NCBI GenBank assembly: GCA_963825175.1
Contig: CAWGSA010000002.1
Coordinates: forward strand, 496,001-560,000
Source: DATFTF01 sp963825175
GTDB lineage: Bacteria > Acidobacteriota > Thermoanaerobaculia > UBA5066 > Gp7-AA6
Direction: 5' to 3'
DNA: 64,000 bases
Positions 55,001 through 63,996 of this stretch are shown here, piece by piece. A program made the position numbers and the translations under genes. Below the pieces are notes generated by a model. It was not told the DNA's origin and made no database searches. It saw nothing but the letters and a program-made list of their open reading frames with translations. Every line of letters starts with the position of its first letter. The first letter of the stretch is position 1.

Positions 55001-57400
55001 ATGCTGCTCGTCCTGCGCGTCCTCACGGTCTATTCCGCCGCGGTCGCGGGATGTCTCTGGCTGACGCGCCGGTTCGTGGCGCCGGTCCGGCCGCGCATCG
55101 CGCTCTGTCTCGCTCTCGCTCCGTTCGTGCTCACAGGCAAGGCCATGCTCACGGGCGCCGTCTACGCGCCGATCGATATCTCGTACGGCGGCTATCCACT
55201 GGAATCCAAGCGCGCGGAGATGGGGATTTTCGACACCCGCACGCCCCTCCTGTCCGACGTCGTGCACTCCTACATTCCGGCACGCAAGGCCCTCCGGGAT
55301 GCGGTCAAGAACGGCCGCCTTCCTCTGTGGAATCGTTTCAGCGCCGCCGGCGAGCCGCTGCTCGCGTTCCAGTACCCCGGAGCCCTGCATCCCTTCGCCT
55401 GGATCGCCTTCGCCCTTCCCCTCGCTCAGGGATGGACGTTCGAGATGTCGATGCGGCTCTTCCTGGCCCTGTGGAGCGGCTACCTGTTCTTCCGAGAGCT
55501 CGATTGCGGCGAGCCCGAGTCCCTGCTGGGAGCAGTGGGGTGGGCGTTTTCGGATCACCTCATTTTCTTCCTGGGCTACTCCGTCACGGCAGCGCTGGTT
55601 CCGTTTCCACTTCTTCTCCTGGGCCTCCGCCGCCTGGCCCGAAGCCCCGGACGGCGAGCGGTCGCCATCACCGCCGTCGCTCTGATTCTGATCATCCTGG
55701 CCGGCCACCCGGAAGTCCTCCTTCACTGTGTGGTCGCGGGCGGGGTTTTCTTCCTTCTCGAGCTCAAGGTCGCTCCGAGGGATCGAGTAGTCCGGGCGCT
55801 GGGTCTCTCGCTCGTGGCGGGCATTCTCGCTCTGGGCTTGACCGCGGCTTTGCTCCTTCCTTTCGCGGAGATCGTTCGCCACACGGAGACTCATGTCGTC
55901 CGCGCGACGATAATGGCCGCCTCCCGCAGGTCGGTCGACGTGGTGGAAAGCCTTCGCCGCTCCGCCCGGAACGTATGGCCCTACGTCTATGGCGTCTCCG
56001 GTCGAAGCGAGACCGCGCACGGCTACGGGCTGCCAGCGGGCTACGCCGGATCCGTCTTCTTTCCCATCGCCCTGCTGGGGTTCTCGTCGAGGCGAAGGGA
56101 GAAGTGGTACTTCCTGGGTTGCATTCTTCTGGGCGGAGGGCTCTGGGCGCGCCTGGTGGGCCTGTCCGACGTGGTCGGCAAGCTGCCCCTGTTGCGCATC
56201 TCGGTCAACGAGTATTTCGTCTTCCTGGCGGCCTTTGGGGTCGTCGGTCTCGGCGTGCTGGGGACGGAAAGCCTGCGGGAGGGAAGCCGGCGAAGAGCGG
56301 GAGTCTGGCTCGCGCTGATCTGTGCCGCGGTCCTGGCCGTGGGATTCCTGCGTTTTCGTCCGCGCTTGATCGGCCTCGGGATGTCTTCGCAGTACGCCAA
56401 CCATCGCCTTCTGCTCCAGCTTCTGCCTCTGGCGGCCGTCGCGGTCTGGCTTTTTCTTGCGCACCGGCGGGTCGCGGCGTCCGCGGTCCTGGGCGGGGTA
56501 CTGGTGATCGCTCTCGCCCAGCGGGGCTTCGAGGCGGGAGAGGTCTATCCGACGATCCCTTCGAGGGCTTTCTATCCGCCGCTCGATCTGTTGCGGGTGA
56601 TACCGCGAGACGTTCCCGATCGGATGGTGGCCATCGGCTTTGAGTTGATTCCCAACAGCTCCGCGCTCTACGAGCTCGAGGACGTCCGTGGATACGAGGC
56701 CATGGTGCTCCTGCGTTTCGCCGAGACCTTTCCGCTCTGGTGCGTGGAGCAGCCTGCCTGGTTCAACCGCGTGGATGACCCGACCCGACCGTTCCTCTCG
56801 TTTCTCAACGTTCGGTATGTCATCACTGGCTCGGCCTACCCCGTGCCCCCGGGCTGGAAGGTCCTGGCCAGGGACGGCTCGGGGAAGGTCCTGGAAAACC
56901 CCAATGTGGTCCCGCGCGTTTTTGTCCCCGGGTACGTCGGCTATATCCGGGATCCGGCTCGCCAGATCGAGCTGCTCCAACAGATCACCGATTTTCGAAC
57001 GTACGGCCTCGTCGAGCGCGGCGCGCAGCCGGAGGTCGATAGCGCCGGCTGGATCGCAAACGGCCGGGCCACGGTCCGGATCGTCAAGTACACGGCTCAG
57101 GAAATCCAGGTCGAGGTCGAGGCGCAGGACCCGGCCGTCGTCGCGACCTCGATTCCTGCATGGCCCGGTTGGAGAGTGTTCGTCGACCGCCGCGAGACCG
57201 CGGCGACCCCTTACAACCGCGCCTTTGTGAGCTTCGTCGCTCCGCCGGGCAAGCACACCGCGCGTCTTCGCTACCTACCTCGCGGCTTTACGGACGGTCT
57301 CGCCGTGACCGGGTTGACCGTCCTCGCCTGCTTCGTCTGGATGGCCGCTCGAAGGCTGCTTCCGATCCGTCGTCGCGTCGCGGCCCGCGATCCGCGCTGA
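55001..57400 (+). CDS. YfhO-family polytopic membrane protein, copy 2
   Basis: 799 residues from ATG 55001. It is a full paralog of copy 1: FVLTGKAMLTGAVYAPIDI, LWNRFSAAGEPLLAFQYPG, ILAGHPEVLLHCVVAGG, LEDVRGYEAMVLLRFAETF, WFNRVDDPTRPFLSFLNVRY. The multiple helices and the C-terminal domain match. The last 126 bases overlap the convergent methyltransferase gene. The two copies probably arose by duplication around the small methyltransferase gene. Confidence 0.85.
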   Translation: MLLVLRVLTVYSAAVAGCLWLTRRFVAPVRPRIALCLALAPFVLTGKAMLTGAVYAPIDISYGGYPLESKRAEMGIFDTRTPLLSDVVHSYIPARKALRDAVKNGRLPLWNRFSAAGEPLLAFQYPGALHPFAWIAFALPLAQGWTFEMSMRLFLALWSGYLFFRELDCGEPESLLGAVGWAFSDHLIFFLGYSVTAALVPFPLLLLGLRRLARSPGRRAVAITAVALILIILAGHPEVLLHCVVAGGVFFLLELKVAPRDRVVRALGLSLVAGILALGLTAALLLPFAEIVRHTETHVVRATIMAASRRSVDVVESLRRSARNVWPYVYGVSGRSETAHGYGLPAGYAGSVFFPIALLGFSSRRREKWYFLGCILLGGGLWARLVGLSDVVGKLPLLRISVNEYFVFLAAFGVVGLGVLGTESLREGSRRRAGVWLALICAAVLAVGFLRFRPRLIGLGMSSQYANHRLLLQLLPLAAVAVWLFLAHRRVAASAVLGGVLVIALAQRGFEAGEVYPTIPSRAFYPPLDLLRVIPRDVPDRMVAIGFELIPNSSALYELEDVRGYEAMVLLRFAETFPLWCVEQPAWFNRVDDPTRPFLSFLNVRYVITGSAYPVPPGWKVLARDGSGKVLENPNVVPRVFVPGYVGYIRDPARQIELLQQITDFRTYGLVERGAQPEVDSAGWIANGRATVRIVKYTAQEIQVEVEAQDPAVVATSIPAWPGWRVFVDRRETAATPYNRAFVSFVAPPGKHTARLRYLPRGFTDGLAVTGLTVLACFVWMAARRLLPIRRRVAARDPR

Positions 57401-58237
57401 GGCGTCGGCCGGCTTGACGGCGATCATCAGGAAGATGTCGTAGAGATTCAGATAGACGGGAAGATCCAGGCGGCCGCCCGCCGTGAGCGCGCGATAAACC
57501 CATCCCGTCCTCTTCTCCCCGAGGGCGAAGATCCCGTACAGCATGGACCGCAGGCTGCGCCAGTAACCGACGGAAGACACGCTCTGGACCCGGAGCCCCG
57601 CGCGCTCCACAGCCCGGGCCAGCGTCTTCCTCGAGAAATAGAACAAGTGCGTGGGAGGATGAATCTGGCGCCAACGGGCCTTTCGGAATCGGGCCACGAG
57701 ACTTCCGATGTCTCCGGTCGTCATCGCGAGCGCGCCGCCCGGCTTCAGCCAGCGCGCCGCCTTCTCGATCGTCCGGACCGGGTGGGGAAGGTGCTCGATC
57801 GTGTCCCACAGGCAGATCAGGTCGAAGGAATCGGGTTGTTCCGGCAGGTCGAGGAAGTCGCCCTGGCTGATCGGCAGGCCCAGAGCGTCCCGTCCGTGGG
57901 CAACGCCCTCCTGCGAAACGTCGATCCCGGCCACGTCCCAGAAGGGCCTGGCCGTCTCCAGGAAGAAGCCGTAGGCGGAGCCAATCTCGAGCAGCCGGCC
58001 GGCCGGCGCAAGCCGGAGGAGCCGGGGTATCTGCCTGCGGAAATTCCGCTGAAGGATTCTCTTGTCGCCCTTGTAATCCTGGTACTCGCCCCCGGCGAAG
58101 TACTCCTCCCGGTAGAGCTCCGCCGTCTGAGGCCGGCCGGCGTAGAAGACCAGCCCGCAGCGGGTGCACCGCACGATTCCCTGCTCGGGGTAGAGCTCGC
58201 GCGTCTCCGCGGGAGTGCCGCAGAGCTCGCACGTCAA
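57275..58237 (-). CDS. Methyltransferase with N-terminal zinc ribbon
   Basis: 320 residues. Residues 1-30 hold CELCG and CTRCG, a four-Cys zinc site. The SAM-binding part has LLEIGSAYGFFLETA, VAGIDVSQEGVAHG and LICLWDTIEHLPHPVRTIEK with WLKPGGALAMTTGD. The layout is common in cell-surface polysaccharide clusters. Its 3' end overlaps copy 2 of YfhO by 126 bases in the opposite direction. Its start overlaps the stop of the GT2 gene upstream by 4 bases (ATGA). Confidence 0.85.
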   Translation of the reverse strand: MTCELCGTPAETRELYPEQGIVRCTRCGLVFYAGRPQTAELYREEYFAGGEYQDYKGDKRILQRNFRRQIPRLLRLAPAGRLLEIGSAYGFFLETARPFWDVAGIDVSQEGVAHGRDALGLPISQGDFLDLPEQPDSFDLICLWDTIEHLPHPVRTIEKAARWLKPGGALAMTTGDIGSLVARFRKARWRQIHPPTHLFYFSRKTLARAVERAGLRVQSVSSVGYWRSLRSMLYGIFALGEKRTGWVYRALTAGGRLDLPVYLNLYDIFLMIAVKPADASARIAGRDATTDRKQPSSGHPDEAGEDGQPGHGETVRKAAR

Positions 58238-59211
58238 GAGTCGGCCTCCAGGCGGTGCGGGGAGACGGTCTCGGCGGACTCGGGAAATCCGATCCGGCGC
58301 GCCACCAGATAGAGAGGGCGCCGCTTGGCTTCCTCGTAGATCCGGCCGATGTAGATGCCGATGATCCCCATCAGGGAGAGCTGCACGCCACCGATCAACA
58401 TGACGATCACGATGATGGAGGTCCAGCCGGGGACGGCGTTGCCGATGATCAATCGCGAGTACAGGACGTAGAAGAAGTAGACCAGGCCGGCAAGGGCGAG
58501 CAGGAGGCCCAGATAGATCGCCGCATACAAGGGCGTCGCGGAGAAGGAAACCAGACCGTCGATCGCGAAGCGGAGCATCCTCCGGAGGCTGTACTTGGAC
58601 CGGCCGGAATGCCGCGCCGGGGCCCGATAGGGCACGGCGACCGATCGATAACCGACCCAGCTCGTCAGCCCTCTCAGGAAGCGGGTTCTCTCCCGAATCT
58701 GCCCGAAGGCATCGAGAACCTTGCGATCGAGCAGACGAAAATCCGCGGCGTTGGCGGGGAGGTCGACGCTCGAGAGCATCCGAAAGAGCTTGTAGAACAG
58801 GGAGGCCGAGGCGCGCTTCAAGGGTCCCGCTTCCTTCGTCCGCTCGCGGACCGTGTAGACAACCTCGTATCCCTCGGTCCAGAAGCGGAGGAGCTCCGCG
58901 ATGAGCGAGGGGGGGTGCTGGAGATCGGCGTCCATCATGATCACCGCATCTCCCGTCGCGTGGTCCATTCCGGCCGTCAGGGCGCTCTGGTGGCCGAAAT
59001 TGCGGGAGAGTGAGACCAGCTTCACGCGGCTGTCCCGACGATGGAGGGCCGCGACGGCCGAAGCCGATCCATCGGTGCTTCCGTCATCCACGAAGATGAT
59101 CTCGAAATCGAACGGGAGCCCTTCGAATTCGTGTCCGAGCTGTCCGTGGAGCGCGAGGACGTTGGATTCCTCGTTGAAGACGGGGATGACGACGGAGACG
59201 CGGCGTCGCAT
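58234..59211 (-). CDS. GtrB/DPM-like GT2 glycosyltransferase
   Basis: 325 residues. VSVVIPVFNEESNVLAL and IIFVDDGSTDGSASAVAAL give the GT2 nucleotide site, VIMMDADLQHPP is the catalytic D-x-D, and SRNFGHQSALTAGMDHATGD is typical of polyprenyl-phosphate sugar synthases. Two C-terminal helices (ATPLYAAIYLGLLLALAGLV, IIVIVMLIGGVQLSLMGIIG) anchor it. It likely makes an undecaprenyl- or dolichol-like phosphate sugar used by the YfhO proteins. Confidence 0.92.
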   Translation of the reverse strand: MRRRVSVVIPVFNEESNVLALHGQLGHEFEGLPFDFEIIFVDDGSTDGSASAVAALHRRDSRVKLVSLSRNFGHQSALTAGMDHATGDAVIMMDADLQHPPSLIAELLRFWTEGYEVVYTVRERTKEAGPLKRASASLFYKLFRMLSSVDLPANAADFRLLDRKVLDAFGQIRERTRFLRGLTSWVGYRSVAVPYRAPARHSGRSKYSLRRMLRFAIDGLVSFSATPLYAAIYLGLLLALAGLVYFFYVLYSRLIIGNAVPGWTSIIVIVMLIGGVQLSLMGIIGIYIGRIYEEAKRRPLYLVARRIGFPESAETVSPHRLEADS

Positions 59212-59329
59212 GACGGCTCAGAGGCGGAGGGAAGCAGCAAGGGTTGCTTGCGCTCTCGCCCCGCGCCCTCGTCGATCTCTCCCCACGCGCCGCCTCCTTG
59301 GCTCTTATCGTATGCGATCGGAGCGGAGG

Positions 59330-59402
59330 GGTCGGGGAGTGGGGGAGGGGAGAGGGGGAGAGGGGGGGAGGGGGAGAGCGGGGGACGCGGGGATGCGGGG
59401 GA
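59330..59402. repeat. G-rich tract, element E2
   Basis: A run of GGGGAG and GGGGGAG units directly after the PHP gene stop (minus strand). It has several runs of four or more G and could form a G-quadruplex on the plus strand. Confidence 0.6.
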
Positions 59403-60389
59403 CTACGACGGCTTGGTGTCGTCGTCCAGGTGTTCCATGAGCTCCTGTCCGATGCGGCGCGAGACGAAAATCTGCTTCAGGTAATTCAGGGACGTGATGG
59501 CGAAGGGAACGCCGGCCGCGGAGAATGGAGCTCCCATCGCCGCGAGCGCGAGGTGCCGGGCCTTCTCGCCGCGCGTGAACTCCGGGTTCTTCCAGTCGAG
59601 CACGCTTCCGTAGTAGCGAAAGACCATGCGGTAGACGTCGGAGAGGAGCTCCCGGAATCCCATCTCCGTTCCCCACACGAAACACTCGCCGCCGCGGACC
59701 TTCTCCAGAAACTCCCGCACGCTGACGGCCTCGGCCACGGTATAGACCAGGGCCAGCGGGCCCAGCGTGTGGGCGTCGGAGCCGGCCACGAGCGAGACGC
59801 TCCCTCGTTTTTCCCGCACCACGGCCATCAGGTCCTCGATCAGCCGGTTGTGCTGCGACGCCATCGCGCCGTTCTTGACCTCGAAGATGTCGAACATCCG
59901 GAGCATCTCCTCGAAGTAGTGGCGGGGAGAATTGCGCATCCGGTAGTTCTGGAACATGTGGTTGGCCGAGGCGATGATCCGCTCGTCCTTGACGTACTGG
60001 TGGAGGTCGTAGATGTTCTCGCGGCGCCGCTGGATTTCGGCGTGCTGCTCCTCGTCGATGTCGAACACGTTGACGTGGATGCGCTGGCGGGTCTCCGGAA
60101 AGTACGTCTCGACTTCCTCGGAGATGAAGAAGTCCGGCAGGTCCGGGCGCTTGTTCAAGAGGTAAAGGCAGCCGTCGATCGAGTCATGGTCGGTGAGAGT
60201 GACGAAATCCATGCCGCGCTCCTTGGCCAGCCGATAGACCTCCTCCGGCCGGTTGTAGGAGTCGCGGGTATTGGCGATGCGAAAGTACTTGAAGGTGGAG
60301 TAGACGGAGTGGCAGTGGAGGTCGGCCTTCTTGAACCGGCGATCCGAAAACCACGACGGGAGGTCCGTCTCGGAGGGTTTCATCTTCAT
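59403..60389 (-). CDS. PHP-domain metal-dependent hydrolase/phosphoesterase
   Basis: 328 residues from ATG 60389; the frame continues upstream only as repeat. KADLHCHSVYSTFKYF supplies the first metal-binding His pair, TLTDHDSIDG the second, and VAGSDAHTLGPL the C-terminal one, the PHP fold of DNA polymerase-associated and histidinol-phosphatase-like enzymes. HFVWGTEMGFRE-like residues follow. The substrate is not clear. It is divergent from the PASTA gene. Confidence 0.85.
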   Translation of the reverse strand: MKMKPSETDLPSWFSDRRFKKADLHCHSVYSTFKYFRIANTRDSYNRPEEVYRLAKERGMDFVTLTDHDSIDGCLYLLNKRPDLPDFFISEEVETYFPETRQRIHVNVFDIDEEQHAEIQRRRENIYDLHQYVKDERIIASANHMFQNYRMRNSPRHYFEEMLRMFDIFEVKNGAMASQHNRLIEDLMAVVREKRGSVSLVAGSDAHTLGPLALVYTVAEAVSVREFLEKVRGGECFVWGTEMGFRELLSDVYRMVFRYYGSVLDWKNPEFTRGEKARHLALAAMGAPFSAAGVPFAITSLNYLKQIFVSRRIGQELMEHLDDDTKPS

Positions 60390-60439
60390 GAGGATCCGTA
60401 AAGGTCGCAAATCGCGTGCCGGGCTGTCAAATTCCCGTC

Positions 60440-60561
60440 CTTCGGGCGAGAGTGGGCGAGTGGGGGAGGGGGCGAGGGGCGAATGAGAGATCAAGAAAGA
60501 TAACGAGATCGGCGTAAAAGAGATCTCCCTCTCTCCCTCTCTCCCCCTCTCCCTCTCTGAA
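60440..60561. repeat. Purine/pyrimidine arms, element E3
   Basis: AGTGGGGGAGGGGGCGAGGG is followed after about 40 bases by CTCCCTCTCTCCCCCTCTCC. The arms are complementary in part and lie between the divergent PHP and PASTA genes, so could also hold promoters. No other structure is seen in this 237-base spacer. Confidence 0.55.
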
Positions 60562-60626
60562 ACAAGGAGCACTCGCCGTCGACAGACGCCGGGAGTGTCT
60601 GCAGCAAAACGTGTTAATTTCCCAGC

Positions 60627-61367
60627 GTGAAGCGTGTCGTTTTTCGGCTCTTTTACGCTGTCTTGCTGCTCGGGATCTTCCTTCTCGGGGCGTGGTTCTC
60701 CTTCGAAAAGGCGATCGTGGGGCAGTCCGTCGCGGTGCCCGACCTGGCCGGTAAAACGGTGACCGAAGCCATTCGGATCGCCCACGACGTCGGACTCCGA
60801 GTGGAGGAGGATTCCCGGCGTGCGCGACCCGACGAGAAGGTGGCCAAGGAACGGATCCTCACGCAGCTGCCCGAGGCCGGGTCGCTGGCCAAGCCGTCGC
60901 AGGTCGTCCGAGTGGTCGTTTCGCTGGGGCCGGCCCAGTTGAAGGCCCCTGATCTGGAGGGGCTTCCGCCCCGAGCCGCCGCGCTCAGGCTCTCCCAGCA
61001 GTCGCTCCAGCTGGGCGCCGTCTCGTGGTACCGCGATCCGACGACGAGAGTGGGGATCGTGGCGCAGGATCCCGAGCCCGAAACCACGATGCCCAAGAAC
61101 GCGAGCGTCGAGGTCCTGACCAACCGGGGGGTCCCCGAGCCGCGGTACGTCATGCCGGACCTCGTGGGGAAGGACGCCGAGCAGATGCGCGCCAAGCTCC
61201 AGGCCGCCGGGTTTCGGGTCGGCAGCTCTCGGTACGAAACGTACGAGGGGATCGCTTCCGACACCGTGTTGAAGCAGTTCCCGCCGGCGGGCAATCCGAT
61301 CGGATCGCACGAGGTCGTCTCCCTGACGGTCTCTCGGGCGACCGAGCCGCCGAGCGGTCTGCGATGA
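60627..61367 (+). CDS. Membrane-anchored PASTA-domain protein
   Basis: 246 residues. One N-terminal transmembrane helix (FYAVLLLGIFLLGAWFSF) followed by three PASTA repeats (VPDLAGKTVTEAIRIAHDVG, DLEGLPPRAAALRLSQQSLQ, MPDLVGKDAEQMRAKLQAAG). PASTA domains bind peptidoglycan or its fragments. No kinase or transpeptidase domain is present, so it is a stand-alone protein. GTG 60627 has no clear ribosome site. The stop overlaps rpe in an ATGA. Confidence 0.88.
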   Translation: MKRVVFRLFYAVLLLGIFLLGAWFSFEKAIVGQSVAVPDLAGKTVTEAIRIAHDVGLRVEEDSRRARPDEKVAKERILTQLPEAGSLAKPSQVVRVVVSLGPAQLKAPDLEGLPPRAAALRLSQQSLQLGAVSWYRDPTTRVGIVAQDPEPETTMPKNASVEVLTNRGVPEPRYVMPDLVGKDAEQMRAKLQAAGFRVGSSRYETYEGIASDTVLKQFPPAGNPIGSHEVVSLTVSRATEPPSGLR

Positions 61368-62032
61368 GCGTGCGCATCGCGCCCTCCATCCTGGCCGCGG
61401 ATTTCGCGCGCCTGGCCGAGGCCGTGGCTCTGGCCGAGCAGGGGGGCGCGGACCTGGTGCACGTCGACGTCATGGACGGTCACTTCGTGCCGAACCTCAC
61501 GATCGGCCCTCCCGTCGTCGCCGCGCTGCGCAAGGCCACGCGCCTGCCGCTCGATGTCCACCTGATGATCGAGAGGCCGGAGGAGACCGTGGCCCGGTAT
61601 CTCGACGCGGGCGCGGATTGGATCTCCGTGCACGTGGAAGCGACGCACCACCTGCAGCGCTGCCTCGACTTGATCCGCCGGGGAGGGGCTCGGGCCGGGG
61701 CGGCGATCAACCCGGCCACTCCGACCGCCGCCCTTTCGGCGGCGTGGACGGATCTCGACTACGCCGTGGTCATGTCGGTCAACCCGGGATGGGGAGGTCA
61801 GGCTTTCCTGGCTCCGTCGACGCACAAGGTCCGGCGGCTTCGCGACGAAGCGCGCGAGGCGGGCCGCACCCTGGCCATTGAAGTGGACGGCGGCGTCGAC
61901 GCGGGCAACGCTGGAGACCTGGTCGCGGCCGGAGCGGAAATTCTGGTCGCCGGAACCGCGGTTTACGGGCACGCTGATCCAAAAGCCGCCATCGAAAAGA
62001 TCCGGGCGGCCGGGTCGGGGGTGAGGGTGTGA
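61364..62032 (+). CDS. rpe: Ribulose-phosphate 3-epimerase
   Basis: 222 residues. IAPSILAADFARLAEAV is the family start, VHVDVMDGHFVPNLTIGPPV the metal site, VHLMIERPEETVARYLDAGA, and MSVNPGWGGQAF the phosphate loop. It interconverts ribulose and xylulose 5-phosphate in the pentose phosphate pathway. The start overlaps the PASTA gene stop. The TGA overlaps the possible GTG start of the next gene. Confidence 0.95.
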   Translation: MSVRIAPSILAADFARLAEAVALAEQGGADLVHVDVMDGHFVPNLTIGPPVVAALRKATRLPLDVHLMIERPEETVARYLDAGADWISVHVEATHHLQRCLDLIRRGGARAGAAINPATPTAALSAAWTDLDYAVVMSVNPGWGGQAFLAPSTHKVRRLRDEAREAGRTLAIEVDGGVDAGNAGDLVAAGAEILVAGTAVYGHADPKAAIEKIRAAGSGVRV

Positions 62033-62958
62033 AGAGAGAGTCGGAGTGGGGGAGTGGGAGAGCGGGGGAGCGGGAGACGTTAGTGGCTCCCCCTCACCCC
62101 CTCACCCCCTCGCCCCCTCGGGTTCTTATTAAGTGGCGCACGATATTGGTGTGTCTGGCGGTCGCAGCCAGCAGCCTCTCGATCACCACCTGCGCCTCCT
62201 CCACCGGCGTCAAGAAGCCGGACAAGCTCACGCAGGAGCTGCTCTCCTCCACCAAGGAGGTCCTGTTCGAGAAGGGGAAGGCGCTGATCGCCAAGAAGAA
62301 GTACGACCAGGGGCGCAAGTACCTGAACTTCGTCTTCGAGACGTACCCCAACGATCCCCAGGGCCGGGACGCGCTGCTCATGGTGGCCGACTCGTACTTC
62401 CGCCAGGCCACGCCGGCAGGGTACACCGAGGCCCGCTTCCGGTATCGCGACTACCTGAATCGCTATCCCGGGGCTGCGCGGCGGGACTATGCGCGCTACC
62501 AGTTTGCGCTGTGCTACGACAAGGAGCACGCCAGGGCCGATCGCGACCAAACGTCCACGCGAGAGGCCATCGACCAGTACGACGCGCTCCTGCGAGAGTT
62601 CCCCAACTCGATCTATGGCTCGCAGGCTCGAGACCGGATCGCCAAGCTCGTCGACGTCATGGCCGAGCACGAGTTTCAGGTCGGGTTTTTCTACATGCGC
62701 AAGGGGGCGTCCGCGGCGGCGTTGGCGCGGTTCGCCAGTCTGGAGGAGCGGTTTCCACAGTACGGAGCCAAGGACAAGCTCTTCTTCTACTCCGCGCGCG
62801 TCCTCAAGCAGCTGGGCCGAAAGGAGGAATCGGAGCGTTATCTGGCCCGGCTGATCGCCGAGTTTCCCGCGAGCGAATTTGCGCGGAAGGCCCAAAAAGG
62901 AGGAAAACCGAAGGCTCCCGCCTCGGCGTCCGTTGACAGCGGCTCCAAGAACGAGTAA
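62029..62958 (+). CDS. BamD-like tetratricopeptide lipoprotein
   Basis: Up to 309 residues. A hydrophobic segment with a lipobox (LAVAASSLSITTC) leads to TPR-like repeats typical of BamD/YfiO: YDQGRKYLNFVFETYPNDPQ, ADSYFRQATPAGYTEARFRY, LREFPNSIYGSQARDRI. BamD helps insert outer-membrane proteins. The start is uncertain: GTG 62029 overlaps the rpe stop but would translate a repeat, and TTG 62146 gives a shorter signal. The tail is Lys/Ser-rich. Confidence 0.78.
   Translation: MKRESEWGSGRAGERETLVAPPHPLTPSPPRVLIKWRTILVCLAVAASSLSITTCASSTGVKKPDKLTQELLSSTKEVLFEKGKALIAKKKYDQGRKYLNFVFETYPNDPQGRDALLMVADSYFRQATPAGYTEARFRYRDYLNRYPGAARRDYARYQFALCYDKEHARADRDQTSTREAIDQYDALLREFPNSIYGSQARDRIAKLVDVMAEHEFQVGFFYMRKGASAAALARFASLEERFPQYGAKDKLFFYSARVLKQLGRKEESERYLARLIAEFPASEFARKAQKGGKPKAPASASVDSGSKNE
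62033..62125. repeat. Purine/pyrimidine arms, element E4
   Basis: GAGTGGGGGAGTGGGAGAGC then, after a short loop, CCCCCTCACCCCCTCACC, directly after the rpe stop. It is read as N-terminal residues if the next gene starts at GTG 62029. Confidence 0.6.
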
Positions 62959-62970
62959 TTTAAGGTAGAA

Positions 62971-62983
62971 GGCGAATTTCGCC
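62971..62983. promoter_or_regulatory. Palindrome upstream of the last gene
   Basis: GGCGAATTTCGCC, a perfect 6-bp inverted repeat about a central T, 20 bases before the ATG at 63004. Possible operator or small hairpin in the leader; no match to a known site. Confidence 0.35.
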
Positions 62984-63003
62984 ATAATTTGTAAGGAGCT
63001 GCC

Positions 63004-63930
63004 ATGCGCGTCCCGTCTCGGGGTCTCCTGGCAGGGATCGGCTTGCTTCTCGCCGGCTGGGCCATGGCGCAGGCTCCCGCGCCGACTCCCGTCATCGGCG
63101 GAAAGAGGTCGGTGACGACCCGGGAAACTCACACCATCACGCGCGTCGAACCGACCCGGGCCATGGTCTCCACGGAGACGGCGCCGCAGCCCGTCGGCTT
63201 CGAGAGCGACATCTATTGCTTTGGCTATGTGGGTGAGCCCAACGAATCGTTCCCCATCCAGGTCGAAGGCGCAGAGAACCTCGCCTCGCAGACCGATTAC
63301 ATCACCGGCGATCTTCTGTACGTCGATGGCGGCTACGACAAGGGGCTCAAGATCGGCGATCCCTACTGGCTGATCACGGGCGAGCAGGAGATCTACAGCA
63401 CGGTCACGCGAAGGAACATCGGTCGCCTCTACCAGTACCGCGGGCGGGCGACGGTGCAGAGCGTCGAGCCGCACACCGCGATCGTGCGTGTCACCAGCGC
63501 CTGCACCGACATCCCCATCGGCGCGTCGCTGAAGAAGTTCGAGCCGATCCCGATTCCGCTGGCGCGCAAGACGCCGCCGGCGCAAGCGGGCGATCCACCC
63601 ACCGGAAAGCCGCTCGGACACATCGTCTTCACCCGTGACGGGATCGTGGCCGTCGGCGCCGACACCACCGTCATCCTGGATCTCGGCGCCGCCGACGGAG
63701 TTCAACCGGGCGATTTTCTGACCGTCTTTCGCTATACCGTCGGGACGGATTACGGCATCGGACCGATCGGAACCTTCTGGGTCAACCTGCCGCCTCCGCC
63801 GGGCGTCGTCGTGCCGAGGACGTACCTGGGCGAGGTGGCGGTGCTCGTGACCGGAGATCGATGGGCCATCGCGCGCGTCAGCGATTCGTCGCACTTAATC
63901 GAGGTCGGCGATCAGGTCGAGGTGAAGTGA
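63004..63930 (+). CDS. Exported protein of unknown function
   Basis: 308 residues with a clear signal peptide (LLAGIGLLLAGWAMAQ) and TAAGGAGCTGCC before the ATG. The mature protein has repeated short beta units (VDGGYDKGLKIGDPYWLIT, LGAADGVQPGDFLTVFR) similar to C-terminal domains of flagellar FlgT and other envelope proteins that follow a G-x-x-x-G-D-x-x pattern. I do not recognise the family. It ends at an intrinsic terminator. Confidence 0.7.
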   Translation: MRVPSRGLLAGIGLLLAGWAMAQAPAPTPVIGGKRSVTTRETHTITRVEPTRAMVSTETAPQPVGFESDIYCFGYVGEPNESFPIQVEGAENLASQTDYITGDLLYVDGGYDKGLKIGDPYWLITGEQEIYSTVTRRNIGRLYQYRGRATVQSVEPHTAIVRVTSACTDIPIGASLKKFEPIPIPLARKTPPAQAGDPPTGKPLGHIVFTRDGIVAVGADTTVILDLGAADGVQPGDFLTVFRYTVGTDYGIGPIGTFWVNLPPPPGVVVPRTYLGEVAVLVTGDRWAIARVSDSSHLIEVGDQVEVK

Positions 63931-63967
63931 CCGTGCTCTGAGGCATGCCCATCCAGAGAGAATTCGG

Positions 63968-63996
63968 AGAGGCGCTGCGGCGCCTCTTCTTTTTTT
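63968..63996 (+). terminator. Intrinsic terminator
   Basis: An 8-bp perfect stem (AGAGGCGC with GCGCCTCT, loop TGCG) followed by a T-rich tail TCTTTTTTTT, 38 bases after the last stop. Confidence 0.92.
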
